From NCBI GenBank assembly GCA_046290495.1, contig JBKAGT010000006.1, positions 868,001 to 932,000 on the forward strand: DNA of 64,000 nucleotides, written 5' to 3'. Below are positions 1 through 8,853 of this stretch, in pieces. Under the pieces are notes generated by a model. That model made no database searches. It worked only from the letters and a program-made list of their open reading frames with translations, and was not told the DNA's origin. The stretch is from PGYR01 sp046290495 (GTDB lineage Bacteria; Bacteroidota; Ignavibacteria; Kapaibacteriales; UBA2268). Within the stretch, counting starts at the first letter, position 1, and every line of letters starts with the position of its first letter. The position numbers and the translations under genes are program-made.

Positions 1-2
1 AG

Positions 3-452
3 AAATGGTCATTTTTGTGGTCGCCAGAAGAGGCAAGCAAAATACCACTTGAGCACAAAGATCAAATACACTTTTTGAATAAAAAAGGGACAGAACTAAT
101 TAATGAGTATTTATATAGGTCTAATATGACAAAAGGCTTACCATTTCAACCATTTCAAAATCACTTTAAAATAATAGAAATGTTTAGAGTTTCGCAGAAC
201 TGTGACAAAGAGATAAAGAAATGGCTATATAGTAAAGGAATTCCATTTTCAAAATATGTTTATGTCGATAGTGAAAGAAGTGGTCAACCTGTTATGCTAA
301 CGTGGAAAATGGTTGTTAAATATTGGGAAGGAATGTTTTTTGCTCACGACTTAGTAATTTTTGACAGTTCTCTTACTTGGGGATTGTTTTATTATCATGA
401 CGACAGACTGTATTTTGGAAGTGGACTAATAAAGAAAGAAACTCTTAATTAA
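3..452 (+). CDS. Hypothetical protein, probably 5'-truncated by the window edge
   Basis: I do not recognise this protein. The frame is open from base 3 to the TAA at 450-452. The only start-like codon near the front is a TTG at 15 with no ribosome binding site, and the residues before it read on naturally, so the true start probably lies outside the window. The visible part is about 150 residues, soluble, rich in aromatic and charged residues, with no signal peptide or membrane segment. The next gene starts one base after its stop, so they are probably co-transcribed. Function unknown; a role in a small accessory or toxin-immunity cassette is only a guess from gene size and neighbours. Confidence 0.6.
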   Translation, partial: KWSFLWSPEEASKIPLEHKDQIHFLNKKGTELINEYLYRSNMTKGLPFQPFQNHFKIIEMFRVSQNCDKEIKKWLYSKGIPFSKYVYVDSERSGQPVMLTWKMVVKYWEGMFFAHDLVIFDSSLTWGLFYYHDDRLYFGSGLIKKETLN

Positions 453-453
453 A

Positions 454-942
454 ATGGAATTATTAGGTAGAATAAATAGAAGAAAAATATACTATGTTCA
501 AGTTAGAAATAATCCCGAATGGAAATCTAAATTACCAAATAATGATTGGGTTGCTTTTACAATAGCAAATAAAGAAGATGAAGAAATGGCGCCTGTTGTA
601 GTCAATACTTGCATTGATAATAATATATCCTATGCGTGTTGTGCTGGTAACTTGGCTAGTAGAACAGAGGTATACTTTGATGAAGAGTTATCTTGGAGGT
701 CAATTGACAATGAAGTGCAAATGAAAGAAATATCTGATGACAAAAATACCCTTATGACCACAGCTCATAGGAATTTAGCAGAAGGGTTTTGGTTTGCCTC
801 TGTTGTAGCAAATGACAACAATTTTGATATTGATAAAGTTGTTTGTATTGACATGACAAAATTGAAAGTAAGAAATGAACTTTTAGATTTAATTGGAAAG
901 ATAAATAATGGTTGGTTACCAGAAGATAAAGTTTTCTTATAG
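454..942 (+). CDS. Hypothetical small cytoplasmic protein (immunity-like)
   Basis: A 162-residue protein with no signal peptide or membrane segment. Its layout (a tryptophan-rich start, a central CCAG-type cysteine pair around residue 55, then a THRN and EGFWFA segment near residues 104-115) reminds me of small conserved families of the DUF7684 or immunity type. This is a recollection of pattern, not a verified match. The ATG lies one base after the stop of the preceding gene, so the two are translationally close and probably form one transcript with the lipoprotein gene 18 bases downstream. Function not established. Confidence 0.6.
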   Translation: MELLGRINRRKIYYVQVRNNPEWKSKLPNNDWVAFTIANKEDEEMAPVVVNTCIDNNISYACCAGNLASRTEVYFDEELSWRSIDNEVQMKEISDDKNTLMTTAHRNLAEGFWFASVVANDNNFDIDKVVCIDMTKLKVRNELLDLIGKINNGWLPEDKVFL

Positions 943-960
943 TGTAAAGGTTATTAAAGA

Positions 961-1476
961 ATGATGAAATTTATTTCCAACTCTATAATATTATTGTTAG
1001 TTGCTATTACTATATCTTGTAACAAAACAGATAACTACAAAAGTCAGGAAGTAGAAGTAAATACTAAGAATATCATAGATTCAACTAAAAATGATATTGA
1101 ACAACTTGCGAAATATCTTGATTTTACTACTTATACGCCCTACAAAGTTGAATATAAGTTAGTTAAATTATATGAATCTGGACAAAATGATATATACTCA
1201 ACATTTGCAAAGAACCCAGAATATAAAATAGAAGCATTGATGTACTTTGATTCGGTAACTATGGAAAAATTTTATGAATTTGACCGAAATGCTGATTATC
1301 CTGACCCTAATTATAATATACGAGAATTCAATTTTGAATGGTTGTCGAGTGAAATAGAAAATGAATTGCTAAGTAGCAATGATAATTATCATGGACATCC
1401 TGACTTTTTTTTCAGAAAGGATGGAAACTGTAAATCTTGGTACTTAAGAAATAAGATTTTAATTAAAAATTTTTAG
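961..1476 (+). CDS. Hypothetical lipoprotein
   Basis: A 171-residue predicted lipoprotein. The N-terminus has a short basic start, a hydrophobic stretch (about residues 8-18) and the lipobox ITISC, so Cys20 would be lipidated after signal peptidase II cleavage and the protein anchored to a membrane facing the periplasm or surface. The mature part is acidic and asparagine/tyrosine-rich with no recognisable domain. It follows the two unknown genes on the same strand with an 18-base gap and appears to end that unit. No function can be given. Confidence 0.65.
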   Translation: MMKFISNSIILLLVAITISCNKTDNYKSQEVEVNTKNIIDSTKNDIEQLAKYLDFTTYTPYKVEYKLVKLYESGQNDIYSTFAKNPEYKIEALMYFDSVTMEKFYEFDRNADYPDPNYNIREFNFEWLSSEIENELLSSNDNYHGHPDFFFRKDGNCKSWYLRNKILIKNF

Positions 1477-1669
1477 AAATTTGCCCTTAATTATAAATAA
1501 TAATATCATTGGAACCACCTCTATCTAACGTTAAGTAATGGTATATTTGCTTAAGGTGCACAATCCACCTAAATCCTCCTTTATGTCTAGATACATACTA
1601 AATACGTATTTACGCCCGCTCTGACATAGTTTTGAAAAGATAACTAGCTCCCTTGTCGAGTTTATAAAT

Positions 1670-2452
1670 CTACTTATTCTTCAACTTCTTTCTGTAAGTA
1701 TAAGCTGCATCGATAAATGATTCTGCAAGTGGGGTAGACAAGGGATGATCAGATTCTAGTCTCTCTGGATGCCATTGAACAGCCATCATCCAGCTTTTAA
1801 AAGATACATCTTTCCACTCATAAGCTTCAACAATTCCATCGGCAGTGTAGCCAGTAGGTTTCAGCTCTGGGGATAATTTATCAACCGCTTGGTGGTGATT
1901 GCTATTAACTACAGCTTCGTCAATCCCAGCTAATTCTTTAATTTTTGAGCCATCTTCTAACATTACCTTGTGCATGGCATCACCTTCATCTATCTGATGA
2001 GTTACTGCATTTTGCATATCAGCAGGTATGTCGATTATTAGTGACCCTCCTAGAGCTACATTAATGAGTTGTTGACCTCTACAAATTCCGAGTATTGGCA
2101 TTTTCTTGAGTAAGGCATATTGTAGCAGTTGAAACTCTAGCGAATCACGATCTTCATCTATCGAGCATCTGTCAGACTCATACGGCTTGTCGAATCTGCC
2201 TGGGTGTACGTCAGGCCCACCAGTTAGCACTAACGCATCAGCATTAGTCATTACTTCTTCTGGGTTTTCCACGCTGTACATATCTACGATATTTATGTTA
2301 TCATCATATTTTTCTAACCATTTGGAGTAGTTCTCATAGGACTTACCACCACTTCCTTTGGATAGTACTATGGTCAATGGCTCATCTGCACACGAAGTTA
2401 GTATAAATAATAATGCAAGCGTAAATAATATATTATTAGTAAGATTTTTCAT
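1670..2452 (-). CDS. Peptidase C26 / gamma-glutamyl-GABA hydrolase-like lipoprotein
   Basis: Class I glutamine-amidotransferase fold of the PuuD/peptidase C26 type, which hydrolyses gamma-glutamyl amides. The triad is visible: Cys124 in GICRGQQL, and His228 and Glu230 in QWHPE. The LTGGPDVHP and NSNHHQAV motifs of the family are present. Unlike cytoplasmic PuuD it starts with a lipoprotein signal (lipobox LTSC, Cys21), so it should act outside the cytoplasm, perhaps on gamma-glutamyl peptides or peptidoglycan-derived material; the substrate is inference. Its start overlaps the end of lpxK by 17 bases, making it the last gene of the lipid A operon. Confidence 0.85.
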   Translation of the reverse strand: MKNLTNNILFTLALLFILTSCADEPLTIVLSKGSGGKSYENYSKWLEKYDDNINIVDMYSVENPEEVMTNADALVLTGGPDVHPGRFDKPYESDRCSIDEDRDSLEFQLLQYALLKKMPILGICRGQQLINVALGGSLIIDIPADMQNAVTHQIDEGDAMHKVMLEDGSKIKELAGIDEAVVNSNHHQAVDKLSPELKPTGYTADGIVEAYEWKDVSFKSWMMAVQWHPERLESDHPLSTPLAESFIDAAYTYRKKLKNK

Positions 2453-3401
2453 TTATTTTCTCAAGTATATGTTTTTCAAAATTTGCTTCATCTCTGAATT
2501 CTAATTCCATTGGAATTGTAAGAACTGAGATTGAATTATCTTCAAATAGTTTTCTATATAGAATTAGCTTTACTTTATCTTTTTCTGTAGTATAAATTCT
2601 TTCTATACCTTTCCAATTACAATACTTAACCACTTCTTCCATATCTTTCTTTGTGAAAAAGTGATGGTCTTTATACTCAAAAACTCTAGCAATATTTGCT
2701 TTATTGGTTTTCAAAAAGTTAACGAAATTATCTGGATTAGCAATAGCTGTTATCACCACTGATCGAACTTCATTTACATGATAAGGGCTAATATTAGCTT
2801 TGAATTCAAATGTTAGTTTCTCAAACTTTATGAGTTCGCTCTTTGCGATATCTCTAGCTAATAATATATCAGCTCGCTTTAAGCTAGTTTTTTTCTCTCT
2901 AAGATAACCCTTTGGTAAATAGTGCTTTTCGTCTAAAGTACGTTGGTTGATAATTACTATATCTAAGTCTCTGTTGATTTTTCTGTGTTGGAAACCATCA
3001 TCTATAAGTACAACATCTAGATCGAACATCTTATCTAGCTTTGCTAATGCTTTATATTTTTTATCATCGACAACTAGCACAGTATCAGTTTGCTCTGCTA
3101 TCATCATTGCTTCGTCACCGCACTCTGCTACTTCACAGCTTATTTTTCTACCATCATGTACTACTTTGAAGCCATATTCTTTTCTTCTGTAGCCACCTGC
3201 CACTATTCCTACTTTCAAATTATGACTCTTAAGTAGTTTTACTAAATATATAATTATCGGTGTTTTACCTGTGCCACCTGCCACTATGTTACCAATGGAA
3301 ATTACAAAGCTCTTGGATTTGTATTGCTTTATTATTCCTAGTTTGTATAACATAGAACGAACCCAAACAATAAAACCAAATATGTAGCTAAGGATTAACA
3401 T
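2436..3401 (-). CDS. lpxK: Tetraacyldisaccharide 4'-kinase LpxK
   Basis: Phosphorylates the 4' position of the tetraacyl-disaccharide-1-phosphate to give lipid IVA, using ATP at the inner membrane. The 321-residue protein has the family's N-terminal membrane-associated helix (residues 1-20), the P-loop AGGTGKTP (41-48) preceded by ISIGNIV, and the DDGFQHR motif (134-140) that closes the active site. Length is normal. The start codon shares one base with the stop of the upstream acyltransferase gene (TAATG), and its 3' end overlaps the following C26 gene, so translation of the set is probably coupled. Assignment is firm. Confidence 0.96.
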   Translation of the reverse strand: MLILSYIFGFIVWVRSMLYKLGIIKQYKSKSFVISIGNIVAGGTGKTPIIIYLVKLLKSHNLKVGIVAGGYRRKEYGFKVVHDGRKISCEVAECGDEAMMIAEQTDTVLVVDDKKYKALAKLDKMFDLDVVLIDDGFQHRKINRDLDIVIINQRTLDEKHYLPKGYLREKKTSLKRADILLARDIAKSELIKFEKLTFEFKANISPYHVNEVRSVVITAIANPDNFVNFLKTNKANIARVFEYKDHHFFTKKDMEEVVKYCNWKGIERIYTTEKDKVKLILYRKLFEDNSISVLTIPMELEFRDEANFEKHILEKINEKSY

Positions 3402-3973
3402 TATCTATTATTCATCTCTGTTTCTATTGTTTTCATTAGCTCGTTTGTCTTTTCTCTATCATCAGTATTCTCAATCATAATTGGTTCTGAGAAATATAAA
3501 TCAACTCTAGAGAAAGGTAGGGGTATAGAAAACTTATCCCAACTATTTAAATAGATACCAAACTGAACTTTAACTCTGCAGTATTGAAATGGAACGTTTG
3601 CTCTACTTGCTATTAGTATTGCTCCAACTTTCATTTTTTGGTGTGGTCCACGAGGTCCATCAGGTGTAATTAATACTCTATGTGTTCCTGCTAAGTTAGT
3701 AGCTCTTTCAAGAACTTCCTTTCCACCTTTGGAAGATGAGCCACGAATAAGTTTATAATTTAGCTTCCTTAAAATTGATGACAGCACTTGCCCATCTTTA
3801 CTTTTGCTAACTACTGCAACCTTGCGGGATAATTTTCTGTGGTAGTACCACACTGGTAACATTACTCCATGCCAAAAGGCAATAACTTTTGGTTCACGTG
3901 ATTTTGGTCCATGTGCTCTTATTCTCCAAGTTTTAGCAAGCAATAAGAGCAATGTAATTCCAATGCTTCTCAT
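3401..3973 (-). CDS. DUF374 lysophospholipid-type acyltransferase, LpxJ-like
   Basis: A 190-residue DUF374 protein, a branch of the LPLAT acyltransferase superfamily. Visible motifs are FWHG, the likely histidine-containing catalytic site, VSKSKDG, the RGSSSKGG stretch and TPDGPRGP. An N-terminal hydrophobic segment probably sits in the inner membrane. DUF374 includes LpxJ, a non-canonical lipid A secondary acyltransferase known in epsilonproteobacteria. Position between lpxB and lpxK, overlapping both (4 bases ATGA and 1 base), strongly suggests it acylates lipid A precursors here too; that role is inferred. A general lysophospholipid acyltransferase is the alternative. Confidence 0.85.
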   Translation of the reverse strand: MRSIGITLLLLLAKTWRIRAHGPKSREPKVIAFWHGVMLPVWYYHRKLSRKVAVVSKSKDGQVLSSILRKLNYKLIRGSSSKGGKEVLERATNLAGTHRVLITPDGPRGPHQKMKVGAILIASRANVPFQYCRVKVQFGIYLNSWDKFSIPLPFSRVDLYFSEPIMIENTDDREKTNELMKTIETEMNNR

Positions 3974-5079
3974 TGTAAAAACTCACTATTGATTATAGAA
4001 GCACTTTGCTCACAAGCGGATTTAGTACCTAGCATAGTGCGAATTTTGCTAAAGTCATTTTTCATCTGAATGACATAATTATTATCATTTTCAAACTTAC
4101 TTAGCATACTGCTTAACTTGCTTGGAGTGGCTTCCGTTTGTATAAACTCTTCAACTACGTTCTTATCTAGTAGAATATTAGGCATAGACAAGAAGTTTAT
4201 ATTTATTAAGTATTTACCAATTAAGTATGAGGTTATGGATGTCTTGTAAATAGCGCAAAATGGGATGTTAAGTAAAGCAGCTTCGAGTGTGGAAGTACCA
4301 GCTTTTACTATTCCATATTGACTGTCTTTCATAGCTTCTCGGCTATTTTCATATAGTTTGACATTAGGATGGTTGATTTTAAAATCACTGTACACATTAT
4401 CATTCACAAATGGTGATTTAGAGACTGCGAACGTGAAATTTACTTTATAATTATCTATTATTTCTGAGAATAGTTTTAAGTGCTCTTTAACTTCTTGCTC
4501 TCTACTTCCTGGTATTAGACAAACTTGTTCTTTTATTCGAGAATTTTGACTACTCAATTCGAATGTATCTAAATCAAGTAGAGGATGTCCTACGAACTCA
4601 GTATCAATTCCAAAATCTTTGAAAAAGTCAACTTCAAAGGGAAATACCACTAATAGTTTGTCAACTGAGTCAGACAATTTCTGAGCTCTGTTTTTACCCC
4701 ATGCCCATAGCTGTGGGGCTATGTAGTAACATACTTTTTTTGAAATAGATTTTGCATATTTAGCTAATCTAATATTCAAACCAGGATAATCAACCATGAT
4801 TACTAAATCAATATCATTTCCAGATATGATATTCTTAGCATTATTTTCTAACTGCTTGAAAAATCTATACTTTTTTAAAACTTCCCAGAATCCAACAACA
4901 TTTATTTTACTAAAGTCAACGATAGGTAGTAAACCTAATTCTTGCATTTTGGGTCCACCAATACCTACAAATTCAACATTAGGATTAAGCTTAATTAGCT
5001 CTCGCATCATGTTTGCTGCGTGTATGTCTCCAGATGGATCACCTGCAGAAATAAATATTTTCTTTTTATTAGTTGACAT
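3970..5079 (-). CDS. lpxB: Lipid-A-disaccharide synthase LpxB
   Basis: Condenses UDP-2,3-diacylglucosamine with 2,3-diacylglucosamine-1-phosphate (lipid X) to make the lipid A disaccharide. The 369-residue GT19-family protein shows GDPSGDIHAANMM at residues 13-25, the GIGGPKM segment, QLWAWGKNR, the PGSREQEVKEHL loop and a C-terminal KAGTSTLEAAL nucleotide-binding motif. It is the first gene of a minus-strand operon with the DUF374 acyltransferase, lpxK and the C26 lipoprotein. The promoter should lie in the 107-base gap shared with divergent dnaE. Confidence 0.96.
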   Translation of the reverse strand: MSTNKKKIFISAGDPSGDIHAANMMRELIKLNPNVEFVGIGGPKMQELGLLPIVDFSKINVVGFWEVLKKYRFFKQLENNAKNIISGNDIDLVIMVDYPGLNIRLAKYAKSISKKVCYYIAPQLWAWGKNRAQKLSDSVDKLLVVFPFEVDFFKDFGIDTEFVGHPLLDLDTFELSSQNSRIKEQVCLIPGSREQEVKEHLKLFSEIIDNYKVNFTFAVSKSPFVNDNVYSDFKINHPNVKLYENSREAMKDSQYGIVKAGTSTLEAALLNIPFCAIYKTSITSYLIGKYLININFLSMPNILLDKNVVEEFIQTEATPSKLSSMLSKFENDNNYVIQMKNDFSKIRTMLGTKSACEQSASIINSEFLQ

Positions 5080-5160
5080 TCAAAGGGATTGTATTATGTT
5101 AACAAGTCCGTAAAAACTATTTTTTTATCTAAATGAATAAACTCATAATTTTAATATTAT

Positions 5161-5168
5161 CAAATTTA
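5161..5168 (-). promoter_or_regulatory. Possible Bacteroidota-type -7 box upstream of lpxB
   Basis: On the minus strand this reads TAAATTTG, matching TAnnTTTG. It lies about 80 bases upstream of the lpxB start. No clear -33 TTG was seen, and chance matches are expected in AT-rich DNA. Confidence 0.2.
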
Positions 5169-5186
5169 AGACTTTCGCAATAAATA

Positions 5187-8100
5187 ATGTCAAAATTTAT
5201 ACATTTACATAACCACACTGACTTCTCATTGCTCGATGCTATGACAACGACTTCTGAACTAGTCGAAGCAGCTGTTGAGTACGAGCAGCCAGGTATAGCA
5301 TTGACTGATAATGGAGTGCTTTATGGTGTGTTTAACTTCCAACAAAAGGCCAATAGAGCTGGTATAAAGCCACTAATAGGCGTAGATGCCTACATTGCTC
5401 CAGGTAGCAGATTCGAGAAATCACCTAATCAAAGGCGTTACCACAGATTATTACTGCTAGCAAAACACAAAGCTGGTTATAAAAATTTGGTGAAACTCTG
5501 TTCACGAGCATTTGTCGAGGGGTTTTACTATAAGCCACGTATTGACATGGAGTTATTAAAAGAATATTCAGAAGGTCTTATTTGTTTGTCTGGTGGTAGA
5601 GGTGGTGAAGTTGCTCGCTCTATAGTGAATTCAAATTACAATGAAGCTGTTGATGTAGCTAAGAGTTATCATGAAGTATTTGGTGATGATTTCTATATGC
5701 AAGTGCAGAATCATTCATTACAATTTGATGACAAAGTTTGCGAAGAAGTTCCCAAAATTGCGAAAGATCTGGGTGTTAAAACTGTTGCTACTAACGATAC
5801 TTTCTACAGGTATAAAGAGCATGCCGTAGCACACAATGTTCATTTGTTTATCAAAGATGGTGGAAAAAATGAAGTTGATGTGACTAACCTCAGATTTGGT
5901 TCTGATGAGTTTTATATCAAATCTCCTCAAGAGATGGAGAAACTGTTTGCTGATAATCAAGAAGCAATTGATAGTACTTATGAGATATTTGAGAAATGTG
6001 ATATAGATTTCAAAAGTAAAATCTATATGCCAAAGTTTCCAATACCAGAATTTTCACCATCTGAGAATCTAGAAGATTACCTGAAAGAATTAGTTTACAA
6101 AGGCTTAGAAGAAAGATTTGATGAGATAACTAACGAGATAAGGGAACGTACAGAGTTTGAGTTAAAGATTATAAATGACATGGAATTTCCAGGTTATTTC
6201 CTTGTTGTAGCTGACTTTATCCAAGCTGGCAGGGATATGGGAGTCCGCGTAGGTCCTGGTCGTGGTTCTGCTGCTGGTAGTATAGTTGCCTATGCATTAG
6301 GAATTACGAATGTCGATCCGTTGAAATACGATTTGCTTTTCGAGAGATTTCTGAATCCAGATAGAAACTCTATGCCCGATATCGATGTCGATTTTGCCGA
6401 TGACAAACGTGAGAAAGTAATTGAATATGTAAGGGATAAATATGGTGAAGAAGCAGTAGCCATGATTATCACATTTGGTACTTTGTCTACTCGTGCAGTG
6501 CTATCAGATGTTGGTAGAGTTCTTCAAGTTCCTTTCGGAGATGTAAAGAATATAACATCAAAAATACCTGTTGTAAGAGGTGAAGTAACGAAATTAGCTG
6601 AGGCACTAAAGCTATCAGAGCTGAAGTTTGTCAAAGAAAAAATGGACAACCCAAAGTCAGAAGAAGATAAAAAAATAAAGCAGTTAATTGAGTATTGCCT
6701 AATTTTAGAAGATAGAAAGAGAAATGACTCAATTCACGCTGCTGGGGTAATAATTGCTCCGAGTGATGTTACTGACTACATACCTGTTAATATGCACAAG
6801 AATGCAGACACAGCTACTATAAAAGTTGCTACACAATTCACAATGAAAGAGGTTGAGTCTGCAGGCCTTATCAAAATGGACTTTCTTGGACTTAGAACTC
6901 TTTCTATTATTGAAAATGCATTATTAGCTATTCGCCGTAATCACAACGTTGACATAGACATAGACAACATTCCGCTAGACGATAAAAAAACTTACGAAAT
7001 TTTTTCTGAACAGAAAGCGAATGCTATCTTCCAGTTTGAGAGTCAAGGTATGCAGGAGTGGCTAAGAAAACTAAAGCCGCAGTCGATAGAAGAGCTAACA
7101 GCTATGAATGCCCTATATAGACCTGGACCAATGGACAATATAGGTGAGTTTATTGATAGGAAGTATGGTCGAAGTGAGATTACTTACCTACATGATGAGC
7201 TAAAAAAATCGCTCGAGGAAACTTATGGTATCATAGTTTACCAAGAGCAAGTGATGAGAATTGTGCAAGATGTTGGTGGGTTTACGCTTGCAGAAGCAGA
7301 TATTGCTCGTAGAGCAATGGGTAAGAAAGATATGAAGACTATGGACAGTTTGATGAGCAAGTTCATAGAAGGTGCTAAGAAGAAAGGAATAGATGAGAAG
7401 TTAACCACAGAGATATGGGAGTTGATTCTGAAATTCGCGGCTTATGGTTTCAACAAATCTCACGCAGTTGCATACTCATTAGTTGCATATCAGACTGCCT
7501 ATCTGAAAGCACACTACCCAGCTGAGTTTCTAGCGGCCAATATGACTGCTGAATTGAACTCTCAAGAGAAAGTAGTAAAGCTCATAGATGATGCTGAGCA
7601 ATTTGGTCTAGAAGTATTGCCGCCTGATATTAATCAATCATCTACTTACTTTGAAGCCAAAGGAGATTCTATATATTTTGGTTTGGCTGGTATAAAAGGA
7701 GTTGGAGTTAGTGTTGTTGAGAAGATACTAGAGGTTAGAGAAGAGAAGAAGTTCGACTCATTTGCAGACTTTTGTGAAAGAGTTGATGACAAAGCTATAA
7801 ATAGAAAAACATTGGAGTCATTAATTTCTGCTGGTGTATTTGATAAAATTGAAGATGGGAAAAGAGCTTGTTTGTTTGAATCCATTGATATGGCAATTGA
7901 TTTCTCCAAATCGTTTAGCAACAAAGAAACCGAGAATATTGACTCACTTTTTCTCGGTGTAGAAGATGAAAATGTTCAGAAATTTAAACTACCAGATGTA
8001 CCAGAATGGGATCAAAAAAGAAGGCTGATAAAAGAGAAAGAAGTTCTTAATTTCTATATATCTGGCCACCCACTTAGGGAATATGATCCATTGGTAAAGG

Positions 8101-8681
8101 CATTTAATAAGATTACATTTGACCAACACCCTTCGGAACTAAAATCTCAGGAAATTACAGTGTGTGCATTTATTTCTAACATGGAAGTAAAGTTAAGTAA
8201 AAAAGGAGATCCGTTTGCTATTCTTACTTTAGAAGATTATTATTCGAAAGCGGAATGCTTAGTTTGGTCTAGAGAGTATGGAAATATTTCTCACAAGCTT
8301 TCAAAAGATAAGGCGATACTAATAGAGGGAACTATAAGAGAGGATGAAGATAACATTAAAATTTATTGTTCTAACGCTATGGATGTAGAAGAAGCAGTAG
8401 AAACTTATAGTGATGGGTATAAGATTTGGATTGATTTGAATGACAAAGAAGCAGATGCTAAATTAGATGTGCTAAAAAATGACTATTATGACCCCAATTC
8501 TACGCCTAAACAAATATATTTTAATATATTTGACAAAAGCAAAGAGTATAAAAACTGTTTTAAAACTGAGAAATTTAATATACCTCTAAATTTGACAGTT
8601 ATGGGGCAATTACAAAAGCTTTTTAACTCTAAAGTTTCATTAATTATGAAAGGACAAAATGGCACTAAAAGGTACTCTTAA
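5187..8681 (+). CDS. dnaE: DNA polymerase III alpha subunit DnaE
   Basis: The replicative polymerase catalytic subunit, 1164 residues, DnaE1-like. An N-terminal PHP domain opens with HLHNHTDFS. The palm has the GPGRGSAAGS loop and PDIDVDF, giving catalytic Asp400 and Asp402, with the third aspartate at Asp565 in KMDFLGLRTL. A helix-hairpin-helix region follows around residues 820-880, and an OB fold near residues 985-1060. Start is ATG at 5187, matching the family's N-terminus. The last 23 bases overlap the next gene. It runs divergently from lpxB. Confidence 0.97.
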   Translation: MSKFIHLHNHTDFSLLDAMTTTSELVEAAVEYEQPGIALTDNGVLYGVFNFQQKANRAGIKPLIGVDAYIAPGSRFEKSPNQRRYHRLLLLAKHKAGYKNLVKLCSRAFVEGFYYKPRIDMELLKEYSEGLICLSGGRGGEVARSIVNSNYNEAVDVAKSYHEVFGDDFYMQVQNHSLQFDDKVCEEVPKIAKDLGVKTVATNDTFYRYKEHAVAHNVHLFIKDGGKNEVDVTNLRFGSDEFYIKSPQEMEKLFADNQEAIDSTYEIFEKCDIDFKSKIYMPKFPIPEFSPSENLEDYLKELVYKGLEERFDEITNEIRERTEFELKIINDMEFPGYFLVVADFIQAGRDMGVRVGPGRGSAAGSIVAYALGITNVDPLKYDLLFERFLNPDRNSMPDIDVDFADDKREKVIEYVRDKYGEEAVAMIITFGTLSTRAVLSDVGRVLQVPFGDVKNITSKIPVVRGEVTKLAEALKLSELKFVKEKMDNPKSEEDKKIKQLIEYCLILEDRKRNDSIHAAGVIIAPSDVTDYIPVNMHKNADTATIKVATQFTMKEVESAGLIKMDFLGLRTLSIIENALLAIRRNHNVDIDIDNIPLDDKKTYEIFSEQKANAIFQFESQGMQEWLRKLKPQSIEELTAMNALYRPGPMDNIGEFIDRKYGRSEITYLHDELKKSLEETYGIIVYQEQVMRIVQDVGGFTLAEADIARRAMGKKDMKTMDSLMSKFIEGAKKKGIDEKLTTEIWELILKFAAYGFNKSHAVAYSLVAYQTAYLKAHYPAEFLAANMTAELNSQEKVVKLIDDAEQFGLEVLPPDINQSSTYFEAKGDSIYFGLAGIKGVGVSVVEKILEVREEKKFDSFADFCERVDDKAINRKTLESLISAGVFDKIEDGKRACLFESIDMAIDFSKSFSNKETENIDSLFLGVEDENVQKFKLPDVPEWDQKRRLIKEKEVLNFYISGHPLREYDPLVKAFNKITFDQHPSELKSQEITVCAFISNMEVKLSKKGDPFAILTLEDYYSKAECLVWSREYGNISHKLSKDKAILIEGTIREDEDNIKIYCSNAMDVEEAVETYSDGYKIWIDLNDKEADAKLDVLKNDYYDPNSTPKQIYFNIFDKSKEYKNCFKTEKFNIPLNLTVMGQLQKLFNSKVSLIMKGQNGTKRYS

Positions 8682-8853
8682 AAGTGTATTATCATTACTA
8701 ATTGCAGTTATAGTTGCATTTTTTTTGATTAAAATTCTATTTGGGATTTTAGGATTCATATTAAAAGGATTATTCTATATTATTTTTATAGTAGTTGTTG
8801 CTATTTTTGCATTTCCCATATACGCATTCCTTAAAAATAAGGTATTCAAATGA
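8659..8853 (+). CDS. Small two-helix membrane protein
   Basis: A 64-residue, very hydrophobic protein with two predicted membrane segments (about residues 8-30 and 33-58) and a lysine-rich tail, KNKVFK. It starts inside the end of dnaE; the sequence AAAGGAC just upstream of its ATG is a good ribosome binding site, and its stop overlaps the next start by four bases (ATGA). Those two facts support a real gene. Function unknown; it may be an inner-membrane accessory to the following barrel-like protein, but nothing in the sequence proves that. Confidence 0.6.
   Translation: MALKGTLKSVLSLLIAVIVAFFLIKILFGILGFILKGLFYIIFIVVVAIFAFPIYAFLKNKVFK

Noticed and set aside
1518..1560. ATCTAACGTTAAGT, resembling integron attC end boxes beside small unknown genes
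   Set aside because: The two boxes abut rather than flank a 50-100 base folded site, no further copies lie between the three genes, and no integrase is visible.
3888..3906. TTCACGTGA, core of a parS site
   Set aside because: Only the central nine bases fit; the outer arms do not match and the site is inside the acyltransferase gene, far from parAB.
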